64,000 nt of DNA from Glebionis coronaria (GCA_025667525.1 CM046876.1:528280538-528344537), one strand, 5' to 3'; shown: positions 33,531-46,705, counted from the stretch's first letter. The notes: generated from the sequence alone by a model not told the origin. Made by a program: numbers and translations.

Positions 33531-34710
33531 CTGCAAGCAATTCGTAAGGTTAATACAAATAAGTTTATAGGATTAAAGAAGGTTACCATTGTGAACTCCA
33601 TTATTTGACTTTGAAATAATATACTATACAATGATAAAAAATTATTATTCATCTGATTACCCCGTGATACATCCATCTAAAAGAATTCTGTTTAGTACTT
33701 GTTGTGAGTTTGTTCTTGGTTGCATTCGTAAACAAAAAAGCTAAAACATCTAAAGACCAAGTCATCTACAAATTCTACACACACTACCTTTTTAAAATAT
33801 AGTGTTGCAAGTATAGGCGATGCTATCCTAAATTATTTGCATAAAATCAAGAAAGAAGTTGACAATGTAACATACATTAAAACATGAAAAATATACCACG
33901 TATAGTAGAAGATTGTTTTTATAGGAAAGATTGTTTTTATAGGAAATATATGAGGAAGAAAAGTAACTTTTTAGCCCATCTACAATTACTTTGCCTAATG
34001 AAAACTTGAGATATAGTTTATCGGCCCAATTTTGTACCTATTACATTAAACCAAACACTTTACTTAGTAACAAAACATACACCTCTTAGCAAATTAGCTT
34101 AACTCGCAGCCCAAATAGCTCATGTCATACTAAGCTGGTGTTTCCTAATTTCTCCAATATGTCTGTCGTCAGATATGACCATTGCATACTACCAACATAA
34201 CCTAAAATGGTTCAACAGATCTTTATAGTAGATAAAAAGATGACTAAAAACCTTCCAATGAAAATGATCCTTTTACCATAAAGTCCATCTAAGTACTTAT
34301 TTACATAAGATGACATTTTGAATATACGGTTAACAATGAATACTTAGAAACCAAATGCAATTGTTTCCTACAAAGTCGGAAACTAAATCAATTGTTTCCT
34401 ACAAATATCAGGAAATCAAAACTTCATCAAACACTTGTTGCAATATAAAGAATCAAAATAAAAAGTATTCTTTTATTTGATGGGTTGACTTCCTTTTCAG
34501 CAAAGACTTGGTGGAGAAGATGATTAGAAGAATTAAGAATAGATATCACAATTAACAAAATAAAATTCAAAAAATTAAAATCAAAAACTACCCACATGAA
34601 TCTTTAATCATGAAGACCGAACAAAATAGAATGTTAAAATCATTAATTATAGTTCACTTAGGGTGATTACGAAGCTAATTTATTTTGTCAAAGATGTTGC
34701 GTAGAAGTCA

Positions 34711-35443
34711 TGTTGGGAATCTAAACTTGTTAGATTCCCTGATTATAGATTTAAACATAATTAAGCTGTTTGATAGTCCCTTGCCTGTGCCCAGGAGGCA
34801 GGCAAGTATCACAAGACTTACAGAGATCCAAGTCTCTGTGAGCAACCTCAGAAGAGTCCATGTCATAGACATTGTCAAGGAAGTCAAAGATTACTTGAAG
34901 ACATACTCATTGACTGTGATGGATAACAGCCAAGATGTATCAGGGACTCTGAGTGGCTGAGGGTTAACAGGGGTGGCAATACCCTATTAACACTCAGCAC
35001 ACTTTGGACATGCCATTTGTGTGTTCGAGACTATGAAGATAAAGGAAACTGTTTTGACAACTGTTTCCTTAAAGCATAATGGCAGACTACCAAGAATAGA
35101 AGAGCATCATGTGACTGATGTCTGAAAAGTGAAAGTCTTGTGTAGTCACCATCAAGTACTATTTAGGTCAACCTCGTATCACTATAAGGATGTGTATCCA
35201 TGCATTAATGTTCAACACCTTGAGTATATTCATAATATTATTGCTTAGAACTTTTAGAATCAAACAGCTGCGACTGTATTCATAAGTTAGGGTTTATAGT
35301 TGTTCAAAGTGTGCACAACACATTGTCATCAAACGGTGTTATCCATAACACTTGTAATTCTTTATTATACAATAATAAGATTACGTTTGAAAAGTAATAC
35401 CTTGTGTTGATTAGTTAAGTTTAGGGTTTCTAGCATTGATTCA
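34711..35443 (+). repeat. 5' LTR of the copia element
   Basis: 733 bp, TGTTGGGAATC...GATTCA. Relative to the 3' LTR it lacks a TAAA-type 4-bp stretch after CACTATA and a 9-bp stretch just before the terminal CA. The short open frame at 34685-34960 also exists in the other LTR and is not a gene. Confidence 0.95.
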
Positions 35444-35445
35444 AT

Positions 35446-35457
35446 TGGTATCAGAGC
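35446..35457 (+). other. Primer-binding site (initiator tRNA-Met) of the copia element
   Basis: TGGTATCAGAGC begins 2 nt after the 5' LTR and is complementary to the 3' end of initiator tRNA-Met. Confidence 0.9.
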
Positions 35458-35517
35458 AGTGTTTGATATTAAAACATTTAAGAAACATCGTTCTCAGTTT
35501 TATAATCAAGATCCACC

Positions 35518-38012
35518 ATGCCAGAAACTTCTAACCCACCACGTTCACCTTCTAAAACACCATCTTCACCAAGACTCAACCCTCCTGCCAATGACGATGA
35601 TCTACCCCAACTTCTTGACTCAAGAGGTGAATCACATGTCACAAGTGTACCAGTCTTTGATGAAGAAGATTTTGCCAGTTGGAAGAGTCAATTTCTTGTT
35701 TATCTCGATGGACTTGAACCTTTTCTTCTAGAAATTTTAGAAAATGGTCCTTATATTCCCATGGCGCTTACCTCCACTGAAGAAAACCCTCTTCCCAAAC
35801 CTCTCAAACAATGGACTCCAGCTGATAAAAAATTGGCAAACCAAGATAAACGTCTCAAAAACATCATCATATCCTGTCTTCCCAAACATATCATGAAGTC
35901 TGTCATTCAGTGTCTCACAGCCAAGCAAATGTGGACAGACCTCATCCTTGGCCATGAAGGACCCTCTAAAACAAGAGAGACAAAGATTCAGGCACTCAGA
36001 CTTCAGTTCAATGCCTTCAAGTCACTTGAAGGTGAAAAGGTTCAACAAACCTATACAAGGCTGAAGATTCTTCTCAATGACCTAGCAATGAATGATGTCA
36101 CCATTGGTCAAGCCGAGATTAATGCCACATTTGTCAACAGCCTTCCAAGAAAGTGGCTGAGTATGAATCAGACTCAGAGAGCTAATAACTCAATCAAGAA
36201 TGACACCTTAGCTCAGCTTTATGGAAAGTATAATTATGAAGAAGGGCTGATTGATACTATTTACAAGTCAGAGACTGAAAGATTTGTAGTTCAAGGAGCA
36301 TCTTCCAAAGCCTTGATCTCTGCACCACATCCTCATGACAGCGACTCTGATGTTAAAGAAGACACCCGCAGCAGCCAAGAGTTCTTGACAGACCTTAATG
36401 CAGAGTTTCATGAAAGAGCCTTGCTAGCCAACCAAAGAAGATTCTTTAAAAGATCAGGGAGAATAGGATCAGCTAGTAAACCAATTGACAAGTCAAAAGA
36501 AACTTTCTTTGCCTGTGGAAAGCTTGGACACTTCCAAAAAGACTGTCCTTCCACAAAGACATCCTCACCCTCCTATCCATCATCTTCATCCGAACCTTAA
36601 AAATTCAAACAACACAACAACTCATCTCACCAATCCAATTCATTAGACACTGAGAAGAAGGATTACAAAAACAAGTACAAGGCACTTAAAGCTGAGTTAG
36701 AACAAATGAATTTGAAGCTTGAAGCTCTGTCTAAGAAGAAGGGGGTAATAAAAAGACAGAGAAAGGGTTGGTAGCTGAAGCTTATGATTGGAATGATGAG
36801 CCACTGACTTCAGATGAGGAAGATACTACTAGAGTCAGGGCTTTCATGGCTATAGCTGAGGATGAACCAGCTGTTGGAAAAGGTGATGCAAGATCAGGAC
36901 AATGGGTTGACATCACAATGAAAAAGGTACACAGGCTTTTATCTATGTCTGATAGTGATGAACGCAAGCATGTCCTTGATTACACCATTGTTGATTTGCA
37001 CTTTGTTGAGGAACAAAGAAAGAACCTACTTGATAAGTTTCACTCTGTTAAAACTGGACTGCTAAATGCTAAATCTGAATGTGAAACTCTCAGACGGGTT
37101 AATTTAGAGAAAATATCCCTGCAAAATGAAGTCACTAGGTTAACTTTGAAAAACATTGCTTTAAATGATCAAGTTTCTGAATTAAACAAGGTTATTGAAA
37201 AATGGATGTGTGCTAGGTTCACAATAGATCAATTGCTTAATGATGAATTGCCTGTTGACATTAAAAGGGATATATCTGGTAAGAAAAATAAGCTGAGAAT
37301 TCTCACCAAACCCAAAGACATTGTCTTCAAATCTACAGAGACTATTCATATGTCAGATACCACTTTGACTAATGACCCTGTCTCTGAAGATATGGCTGAG
37401 TTACCACCTTTGCCCAAACTCTCTGGAGTTGAACCTAGCAGTTCCTCACGAGCTGCTAAGGGTGAAATTAGAACAGATATTAAGAAACCTCCAGCTAAAG
37501 TTTTTCATGTGCTTGCTAAACAAACTGGTAAACAAGTTGCTTTTAAGCCTGTCTCTACTAAAGCTGTGAATAAGGTTGACCCTACCACTGAAGAACGCAT
37601 GTTGTCTCTAATGAAAGAAGTAGAACTCTTGAAACAACACATTAAGCCTTCCGCTGAATGCTCTACTTCTCATGAACCTAAGTCAGTCCTAGGTGAACCC
37701 AAAGGGGAAATGTTAATCAAACCTTATTGCAATGTATGTAAAAATTCTCACTACATGACCTTAGATCATGACAGACATATGGCAGCTAAGAGAGCTCAGA
37801 CACCCTCTAGGGATAGACCACATGGTTCCAAAAGACAACAGGGAAACTACAGACCTTATCCTCCCTGTAAATTCTATGGATTCACAGACCATCACTCAGA
37901 CGAGTGTGGTGACTTCCCTGGGTGTGATATATGTGGAAGTTATACCCATGAAACAGTGAATTGTCCTTCCCAACGCCAAAAGTTCTTCAGGAACACAAGA
38001 GTTGCTAATTAG
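35518..38012 (+). pseudogene. copia gag, broken by a stop and a frameshift
   Basis: The first frame (35518-36600, 360 aa) starts MPETSNPPRSPSKTPSS and holds the gag polypeptide domain (about residues 60-240, FASWKSQFLVYLDGLEPFLL). It then has a zinc knuckle that reads FFACGKLGHFQKDC, in which the first Cys of CX2CX4HX4C is Phe. A TAA at 36598-36600 ends it. After a frameshift near 36740-36765 the second frame (36768-38012) gives an acidic helical segment. The Cys-rich C-terminal region typical of SIRE gag follows (CNVCKNSHYMTLDH, CDICGSYTHETVNC). Confidence 0.85.
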
Positions 38013-38074
38013 CAATTCAGGGAACCCATTGGAAAGTGGGTTCACCATAGGAACTAACCTGTTTCTATGTATCT

Positions 38075-41000
38075 GTGCAGAAATATCTCAAGGAATCGGT
38101 ATGGTATTTAGACAGTGGCTGTTCTAGACACATGACAGGGATTCAACAATACCTGCACAGATACTCAAAGGAGCCAGGTCCTAAAGTGGTGTTTGGAGAT
38201 AACTCTTCAGGTGACACAGAAGGATATGGCTCAGTGAACTGCAATGGGATTACGTTTACCAGGGTTGCATATGTGAATGGTCTTAAACACAATCTTATTA
38301 GCATCAGCCAATTGTGTGATGCTGACTATAAGGTTTTGTTTACTAAGACTCAGGGAACCATATTCAACAAAAACAATGATGTTGTGCTTATTGCACCTAG
38401 AAGGAGAGATTTTTATGTCATCAACATGGTTGTTTGCTCTGAAGACAACTCAAATTGTTTTCTTGCTAAAGCCTTTGAAAGTGTCAATTGGCTGTGGCAC
38501 AAAAGACTGTCTCATCTCAACTTCAAGAACATCAATAAGATAGCCACACAAAACCTGGTTGCTGGTCTACCTTCAGTGATGTTTTATAAAGACAAGACGT
38601 GTTCTGCCTGTGTCAAAGGAAAGCATCACAGGTCTTCATTCAAGACTAGGCAATCATTCTCTATTGACAAGTGCTTACATCTCCTTCACATGGATTTGTT
38701 TGGGCCTGTCAAACCTCAGACCATTAATCACAACAAATACACCTTGGTCATAGTTGATGAATTTTCAAGATACACATGGGTGTTCTTCCTCAGAAGGAAA
38801 AGTGATGCAGTTGATACCATCATGTCCTTCATCAGACAGGTTGAAAATATGAATGATGTTAGAGTCAAAGCTCTAAGAAGTGATAATGGTACTGAATTCA
38901 AGAATCATCAACTTGAATCTTTTTGTGATGAAAAAGGGAGTTCACAGAACTTCTCTTCAGCTGGCACCCCTGAACAAAATGGTGTGGCTGAAAGAAGAAA
39001 CAGGACTTTGATTGAAACAGCCAGAACTATGTTGAATGGTGCAGCCTTACCAAAGCAATTTTGGGGAGAAGTTGTTCACACTGCCTGCTACACACAAAAC
39101 AGATCAATCATTGTCAAAAGACATGGTAAAACTTCCTATGAAGTTTTCAGAAAAAGATCTCCAGATGTCAGCTATTTTCATGTGTTTGGATGCCCTGTGT
39201 TCATTTACAACTACAGGGATAAACTTGGAAAGTTTGATGAAAAAGCTGATGATGGTTTCTTCTTGGGATACTCTCCAACAGCCAAAGCCTTCAAAGTATT
39301 TAACATCAGAAGACAAGAAGTAGAAGAAACCTTTCATGTCATATTCAATGAAGATGATGAAGTCATACAGAGAACAGGAACAGAGGGTGATGAAATTGAT
39401 TTTAATGAAAATGTGTCTTTCCCAAGTGATGAGTTCTCAGAACCAAGACCTACCAGTCATCACCATCATCACTCCAACACTCTCACTCCTTATGTTCCTG
39501 CCTTTGACCCTCTGTCTACTCACAACATAAAAGTTCCTACCTCTTAGGAACTTGATGAAGAAGAACCACAAACCTCTGGTAGTCGTTCTTCTTCTACTGC
39601 TATTGATGACTCACCAATTCTTCAAATCCCTGAAGAATCTCCTGCTGATAATGAAGTTGTACCTTTTGATATGGTTGAAGAAGACTCTGACACTGAAGTA
39701 GTCTTTGAAGAAAGCCCTCCTAGTCAGCAGGATGAAACTCAAATTGTACCAGTTGTGCCCACAAGTGTTCCTGTCCTTGAGTCCCCAGCTCCTCAAAATA
39801 AGTGGTCAAGAGATCAACACATTCTTCTTGTCAACATTATTGGGGAACCTAATACAGGGGTTACAACTAGACAGCGAATTCATGACTCAGAGTCTGCCTC
39901 AGCCAATGAATGTCTCTTTGCTGAATTTCTCTCACAAATTGAACCTAAAAGAGTAGCTGAGGCTCTGGTAGAAGAAGGATGGGTAGCTGCTATGCAAGAA
40001 GAAACCAATCAGTTCAAAAGGAACAAAGTATGGACACTAGTGCCAGCTCCACTTGGAAAGAATATCATAGGCACTAGATGGATCTATAGAAATAAGATGG
40101 ATGAAATTGGGAACATCATCAGAAACAAGGCCAGGCTGGTGGCACAGGGGTATACTCAAACTGAAGGAATTGATTATGATGAAACATTTGCTCCAGTTGC
40201 AAGACTTGAAGCCATCAGAATCTTCCTGGCTTATGCTGCCTATATGAACTTCATTGTGTATCAGATGGATGTAAAGAGTGCATTCCTCAATGGTGATTTG
40301 GCTGAAGAAGTGTATGTTACACAACCTGAAGGATTTGAGAACAGCGAGTTTCCCAACCATGTGTACAGACTACACAAAGCCATGTATGGGCTGAAACAAG
40401 CTCCAAGAGCATGGTATGAAACTCTTTCTAATTTCTTAACTGAAAATAAATTTGTCAGAGGTTCTATTGATAAAACACTCTTTACCTTCAAGGATAAGAG
40501 TGATTTCATCATTGTGCAGATTTATGTGGATGATATCATCTTTGGGTCAAAAAATGTCAATCTTAGTAAACGTTTTGCTAAATTAATGACCAAGAAATAT
40601 GAGATGAGTATGATGGGTGAATTAACTTACTTTTTGGGTTTTCAAATTAAACAATGTCCTAAGGGAATTTCAATTTGTCAAGAAAAGTATGTTAAGGATT
40701 TACTTAAAAAATATGACTTAGCTGATTGTGCATCAGTGAAATACCCCATGCTTCCACCCAACAACTTGGGCCCTAATGAGTCAGGGGTCTCTGTTAATGA
40801 GACTTTATATAGAGGCACTATTGGGTCACTCATGTATCTAACAGCTAGTCGTCCTGATATCCAATTCTCCACATGTCTTTGTGCAAGGTACCAAGCTAAC
40901 CCAAAAGAATCCCATCTAGTGGTTGTTAAGAAAATTTTCAGGTATCTCAAAGGAACACCATCCTTAGGTCTATGGTATCCCAAGGAATCAGGATTTGATC

Positions 41001-41477
41001 TCAAGGCCTATTCAGATTCAGACTATGTTGGATGTTGTATTGACTATGAAAAGCACTTCAGGCAGCTGTCAAATCCTAGGAGGAAAATTGGTTGGATGGA
41101 GTGCTAAGAAGCAAAACTCTGTGGCTATGTCTTCAGCTGAAGCAGAATATGTCGCTGCAGCCAGCTGTTGTGCGCAGGTGCTCTGGATGAAAAGTTAATT
41201 GGCTGACTATGAAATTTTATATGACAAAGTGCCAATCTTTTGTGACAACGCCAACGCCATTTCCATATCCAACAACACTGTTCTTCACTCTCGTACCAAA
41301 CACATTGATATCAGGTATCATTTTATCAGGGATCATATAATGAAGGGAGATATTAAGCTGCACTTTGTTCCCACGGAGCTGCAACTAGCTGATATCTTCA
41401 CAAAGCCTTTGGTTGAACCTTCGTTCAACAGGCTTGTTGTTGAGCTAGGGATGCTCAATATCTCAAAGCTTGTGGCT
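38075..41477 (+). pseudogene. copia pol (PR-INT-RT-RH), two stops and one frameshift
   Basis: The protease has WYLDSGCSRHMTG. GAG-pre-integrase has LWHKRLSHLNFKNI. Integrase has CSACVKGKHH, the catalytic stretches HMDLFGP and SDNGTEF, and PEQNGVAERRNRTLIE. After an in-frame TAG at 39545-39547 the frame continues into reverse transcriptase ([40 protein letters not shown]). RNase H begins AYSDSDYVG, is frameshifted near 41035-41060, resumes as [20 protein letters not shown], meets a TAA at 41196-41198, and ends with FVPTELQLADIFTKPL at about 41400. The copy is therefore inactive. Confidence 0.9.
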
Positions 41478-41713
41478 TGATATTAAATGTGTTCATTAAA
41501 TGATTGATTCTATATTAAATGTTTTTCACATGAGACTAGGTAGTTACTTTCCAAGTAAATGCAAAAAACATTCTCAAATATTTAATCATTTATTTTTCGA
41601 ATAACGAGGAGACAAATAAGTTTTGAAAGGTCAAGGGACCCACTTGAGCAGTCATTTTCTCACTTTGCATTAAATGCGGTTGAATAACTGTTTACTTATT
41701 TTGAATATATATA
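41478..41713 (+). other. Spacer between pol and the envelope-like region
   Basis: No ORF. A/T-rich sequence with a purine-rich AACGAGGAGACAAATAAG near 41600, which might be an internal polypurine tract or splice region. In SIRE elements the downstream gene is thought to be expressed by splicing or readthrough, but no signal can be assigned here. Confidence 0.4.
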
Positions 41714-41830
41714 TTGTCTCTCGTCTCTTCTCACCCACCACCATTCTCATTTCACAAATCTATTTCTCTCTCTAAGTTCTTCTCTCTCTTAAACCATCCT
41801 CCATTTTCTTTCACCTTCGACCTTGAATCC

Positions 41831-44800
41831 ATGGCTTTTTCCGTTCCCAAGGCAGCAAATGTTAACTTCGAGATCAATGAAAGCATCCTCGCCTCAAACA
41901 ACTCCATTGGATGGATCAAGGCTCCTAATGACACCTACTCAGATCTGGTAAACTTCATGCAAAACTGTGACTTAAGTGAAGCCTTCACCGAATCCCCAAC
42001 CACCTTCTACCAAGAATACCTTAGGGAATTCTGGTACTCTGCTGAAGTGGTAGATGACACAATAACTTTTAGCCTTTCATGCAATGAACACCCATTTTCT
42101 TTCTCCCTTAAAGATTTCTCGAGTGTGGCTGGATTAAAACATGGTGATGAATGCCTTAAGGTTGTTGATAAAAAGGCTGTTAAAGATGCCCTGACCACAC
42201 TCAAACCCTTCCATGATGTAAACCATGCCCTTACACCCGCTGAGGTCCTCTCAAAATCTCCCCTGAAGATTAAGTATTTTACACCCATGTGGCGTGTCCT
42301 CTTCACCCACATTGTTAAATCCCTGGGAGGAATGCAGGGATCCCAAGATCAGATGTCCTTTAACCATCAATCTATAGCTTATGGGCTGATCTGGGGAGCT
42401 GATGTGGATGTTGGAAGCATTCTCTTCTCCAACCTTGTAGAACAACTAAAGGGAAGAAATCAAGTCAGGGAAAAGAATATCTGCTATGTTCGCTTCTTGT
42501 CGATGATCTTTGAAAGCCTGTTGGGAGACGACTACCATAACTCTGCGTTGACTGCTCTGAAGCCCTACCGCATCACAGGTGCCATCTACAAAGAAATAGG
42601 AGCTGAAGATGTCCCTGTCACCTCTCATATGATGAACGTTGCCAACAAACAACCAACCGATGAGAAGTCCTTGCTCCCTTATTCTGAGAAGGTGAATACC
42701 TCTAGTGTGTCTGGCAAGTCTAAGTCTTTGACCTCTGGGCAGCACACTACGACGTCCAAGGCTTCTTCTGGCCAACAGCCTAAGAAGAAGAAAATCCCCT
42801 CTTCTTCCCACACCAAATCTGTTGCTAAGGCCAAGGGAAAGAAGACTGACACCTCATCTGTTCCAGATACTCATGTGGAATCAGATACTTCTGCTGACCA
42901 ACAACAGGGGTCTAGTGTCTCAAAGTCAGCTGAGACAACAGGAAACCAGCCTAATCCAGCTGATATCTCACATGTAATCAGTGTACATTTTTATAGGTTC
43001 ACAAGCAGCCACTCTCATTTGTCTGTAGGATAGAGTGGTGAAGTTAGGGTAATCCTCGACCCATATAAGTCTGTCTATGCACTTAGAACTCTTTAAGACT
43101 TCTGTACACCCTGTCTTTGCACCAGGGAATGATTCATTTGTGTTTATAAAGCACCCCGATGACCCTGCACCCTCTAGATATTATTCAGGCTAACAACAAC
43201 CTGAACACACATATGTCTCAACCTTGATCAGCTGTACTTCACACAGCCTCTTGGTTCCCTCAGAAAAAGAATCCCAAAAGTTTTACTTTTAGGGGAGCTG
43301 AATCATCATCCTCAGCTCTTCTAGGGACAGCGTAATAAGACGATCTTAACCCTTAACTTTTTCACCTTAAAAGAATCCCAAAGGATTTATCCTTTTGGAG
43401 TGGCTGAGTAATCACCCCCAGCCTCTCTGGGACAGCGAAATGGCGACCATTCCCTTTACTTTTTTCCCTGTTACTAATTATAACAATTTGCAGGCTGAAA
43501 TTGTACAGCCAGTCATTGAATCCCAGGTACAACAGGAGAAAGAGGCTGATACAATTACTCAAGACCAACCTAATGACAATGAGCCTCTGCTGAATATTGA
43601 AGAAGAAATGCTGTCATTAGTGGATGATGTCTCTGATCTTGAGTCAATGCCTGAAGATGAAATCCCTGTGGGGATGTTTGAGGAGGAGGATGAAGAAGAT
43701 GAGGAAGATCAACAATCTGTCTCTCCTCCCAAAGAAATAGCTGTGTCCACCCCAACTGAAAATAATACTCCTCCTCCCAAGGACGCTGTTGTTACTCCAA
43801 CCTTTGCTACCTCCACAACAACAGTCTTCCAACGCCCAGCCTATGATCCAACAGCTGAGTTTCTGATGTTTGATCATCCTGCCCAAACCAACTTTGATCT
43901 TTTACCAAGGGGGGATGATTATGCTCAACAAAGCCTCAACATACATAATCTTTAGCCTGTTCATCATCAATCTGACATTGAACGCTTATCAAGGAAGCTG
44001 GATGTGATCAAGTCTGAAATGCATAACTTCACTGTCACTTTTCCAAGGATCATACAAAAGGCTGTTGCTGAGGCGGTTACTGAACCCATCAAGGATGGTG
44101 CACGAAAAGGTGTAGCACAAGGACTTAGTCACCTATCCACAAGAATGAAGGATGTAATTGACTCAGAGGTCCCTGCCTTATTCCATGAACATGAGCTGAC
44201 TATGCACAGACAATTTGAAGCTATTCGCAACAGGCAATACCGTCATGCAAACTTCATTGTTACTCGAGTTCAGGCCAACACTAATGGAAACAGCAACCTT
44301 TTGCTAAAGATTGCCAGGGCTTCAAGGAAAAGGCAACGTGCTATGGTTGCCTCTGTTGAACAGATTTCAAGGCATTTTCAAACACGTTCATCCAAACGTC
44401 TGTGTAAGAAGGATGAACGTGAGGGGGAGAAGGAAACAACACTTAACCTTGAATATGCTAAACAAGGCTCATCATCAGCTGACAACACCATTTTCCCTGT
44501 CCCCCTACAAGTCATCACACCTATTAACATATCTGATGATGAGGATAACACTCAGGGGGAGCAACAAAATCAAGATGGCATTGATTCATCAAAGTCCCTA
44601 ACTTTGGTTAACACCAGCGAGTCTGGGGATGATGGTGAACCAGCTGCCAAGAAGCTAAAGTTCACTGTTAGCTCCCTTCCCAAAGCAATACAAGCTCAGG
44701 CTCAAACAGCATTTATCAGAAGAGCTGAAGTTTTGAAAAACATGAGTGTGGAATCCTCTGTCTCGAAGAAAGGAAAAGAGATAGTTTTGGTTGACACAGA

Positions 44801-45771
44801 CACCAAAACTAAAGAAGATAGCTGCGATGCTAGAGACAGGAGGATCCACCACAGACCTTTCCCAATTTTCAACCTTTACACCTTCCAATGAGATTCCTTT
44901 AACTCCTGAAGAAATAGAGAAACAGGCTGAGGAATTCAAGAGATTAAATGAACTCAAGATAGCCAAAGAATTGAATGAAGCTACTCTAAGGAAGATGACT
45001 CCACCTGAAAGAGAAAAGCAAAAACAAAGGTTGAGGGAAATGGAAGTTAAACGCGCTGAGGCACTAAGAAAAGTCAAAGCTGATTATGATGCCTGCGTTA
45101 ACAACAGGTATGCACCTGGCAAGATAACCAAGTTCAAATACACCATTCAAAAATCCACCAAAACCCCACAAATGATCTTGTGGAGAGATAACCAACAGGG
45201 AAACATGAATGTGTTTGACAACTTCAGGCTAAAGACACTTGGGTTATCTGAATGGTTCGAACTTGAAGCCTTAGCTGCCAAAAGAACTGGACAGGCTAAT
45301 TTTCTTCTGCTTAAGACTATTAAGGCCAAGTTTACCTGGATCAAAGAAACGGCTGTCAAACTCAAGATAGATCCCCCACCACAGCTTTTTGAACAAGAAC
45401 CCCCAAAGACTAGTAACAAAAGAAGAAGAGTTTCTCAACTTGTTAAAGAAACTTTTGTCATAGATGATGTTCAAGTGGATGGTATGCACAGGGATTTGAT
45501 CCTACCAAATGGTATATTGGGCCCTGTTGATGGTCAGACATACACAGAGCCTAAAAGAGGAATGGCATTCATGAACAGAGCTTGCAAGTATGCATTTCAA
45601 AGAGAAGATGAGTTGTGCTTGGCATCAACAATTCAGCTGCTTTGTCACAAGAAGTCACTCAAGATCAACACAGAGTATTCCAAAAGGTTTGCAAAAACTT
45701 TGCAGGAAGAGTTGGATAACAGATTAGACTTAGCTGAAGCTGAAGAAAAGATTAAAAATGATGACTATTGA
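41831..45771 (+). pseudogene. Envelope-like third gene of the SIRE-type element, broken
   Basis: The first frame extends from 41714, but the ATG at 41831 (MAFSVPKAAN) is the likelier start. It reads TFYQEYLREFWYSAEVVDD and then GLIWGADVDVGSILF, a pattern shared with the large post-pol ORFs of Asteraceae SIRE-like elements. It ends at 43033. 43034-43394 has no long frame. The sequence then resumes at 43395-43955, with acidic runs EEEDEEDEEDQQSVSPP, and at 44004-44891 in the same frame after a stop at 43953-43955. It shifts frame near 44800 into 44791-45771, a Lys/Glu-rich coiled-coil part ending in IKNDDY. No convincing signal peptide or membrane segment is visible, so envelope function is unproven. 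I describe it only and do not reconstruct it. Confidence 0.7.
43267..43448 (+). repeat. Imperfect direct repeat in the envelope-like region
   Basis: Two copies (about 43267-43350 and 43371-43448) share AGAATCCCAAAAG, TCCTTTTGGAG-like, GAGTAATCA-like and GGGACAGCG segments. They lie in the frame-poor part between the two halves of the envelope-like gene and may mark an internal duplication or intron. Confidence 0.6.
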
Positions 45772-45948
45772 AGAAATTCACAACCCAATTTTACCTTCAC
45801 ATTTTATTTCACTTATGTAATGTACTTGTAATTTCCTTTAAGTATTAATAAAATCATGAGGTATGTTTGTTTAGATCTGTTATGAGTAAGAAGAATCTGT
45901 TAACTCACTTACCTTAACTTAGATAGATCTAGCAATATTTATGTTTAA

Positions 45949-45960
45949 ATAGGAGGAGAT
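45949..45960 (+). other. Polypurine tract of the copia element
   Basis: The purine-rich ATAGGAGGAGAT directly abuts the 3' LTR (TGTTGGGAAT). It is the expected primer for plus-strand DNA synthesis and agrees with the plus orientation of the element. Confidence 0.8.
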
Positions 45961-46705
45961 TGTTGGGAATCTAAACTTGTTAGATTCTCTGATCATAGAT
46001 TTAAACATAATTAAGCTGTTAGATAGTCCCTTGCCTGTGCTCAGGAGGCAGGCAAGTATCGCAAGACTTACAGAGATCCAAGTCTCTGTGAGCAACCTCA
46101 GAAGAGTCCATGTCAGAGACATTGTCAAGGAAGTCAAAGATTACTTGAAGACATACTCATTGGCTATGATGGATAACAGCCAAGATGTATCAGGGACTCT
46201 AAGGGGTTGAGGGTTAACAGGGGTGGCAATACCCTGTTAACACTCAGCACACTTTGGACATGCCATTTGTGTGTTCGAGACTATGAAGAAAAAGGAAACT
46301 GTTTTGACAACTGTTTCCTTAAAGCATAATGGCAGACTACCAAGAATAGAAGAGCATCATGTGACTGATGTCTGAAAAGTGAAAGTCTTGTGTAGTCACC
46401 ATCAAGTACTATTTAGGTCAACCTCGTATCACTATAAATAGGATGTGTATCCATGCATTAATGTTCAACACTTTGAGTATATTCATAACATTATTGCTTA
46501 GAACTTATAGAATCAAACAGTTGCGACTGTATTCATAAGTTAGGGTTTATAGTTGTTCAAAGTGTGCACAACACATTGTCATCAAACGGTGTTATCCATA
46601 ACACTTGTAATTCTTTATTATACAATAATAAGATTACTTTTGAAAAGTAATACCTTGTGTTGATTAGTTAAGTTTAGGGTTTCTAGCATTGATTATGGAC
46701 TTTCA
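45961..46705 (+). repeat. 3' LTR of the copia element
   Basis: 745 bp, TGTTGGGAATC...GGACTTTCA, followed by TSD AGACA (46706-46710). Compared with the 5' LTR it has an extra 9 bp (ATGGACTTT) just before the terminal CA. Confidence 0.95.

Larger units (their letters stand above)
32739..34710 (-). repeat. Tandem duplicate unit 1, first part (interrupted by copia)
   Basis: About 97% identical by eye to 47213-49189. It holds two candidate exons (32766-32898 and 33384-33530) in intron-like A/T-rich sequence, a C run at 33009-33022, and a duplicated phrase (TCATGGGATGTTTGGGATTC) near 33067 and 33121. The unit continues on the far side of the copia element at 46706-47208. Confidence 0.9.
34711..46705 (+). 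mobile_element. SIRE/Maximus-type Ty1-copia element, full length, plus strand
   Basis: LTRs at 34711-35443 and 45961-46705. Primer site at 35446-35457, and a purine tract (AGGAGGAGAT) just before the 3' LTR. TSD AGTCA/AGACA at 34706-34710 and 46706-46710. The order gag, protease, integrase, reverse transcriptase, RNase H and then a 4-kb envelope-like region, with a 12-kb length, is that of the SIRE (Maximus) lineage. LTRs differ by about 19 substitutions and a few indels in 730 bp, about 2.6% by eye. The native site without insertion is preserved in the tandem duplicate at 49185-49189 (AGACA). Confidence 0.95.

Noticed and set aside
34685..46210. Paired frames at 34685-34960 and 45977-46210
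   Set aside because: These are the same segment of the two copia LTRs, not genes.
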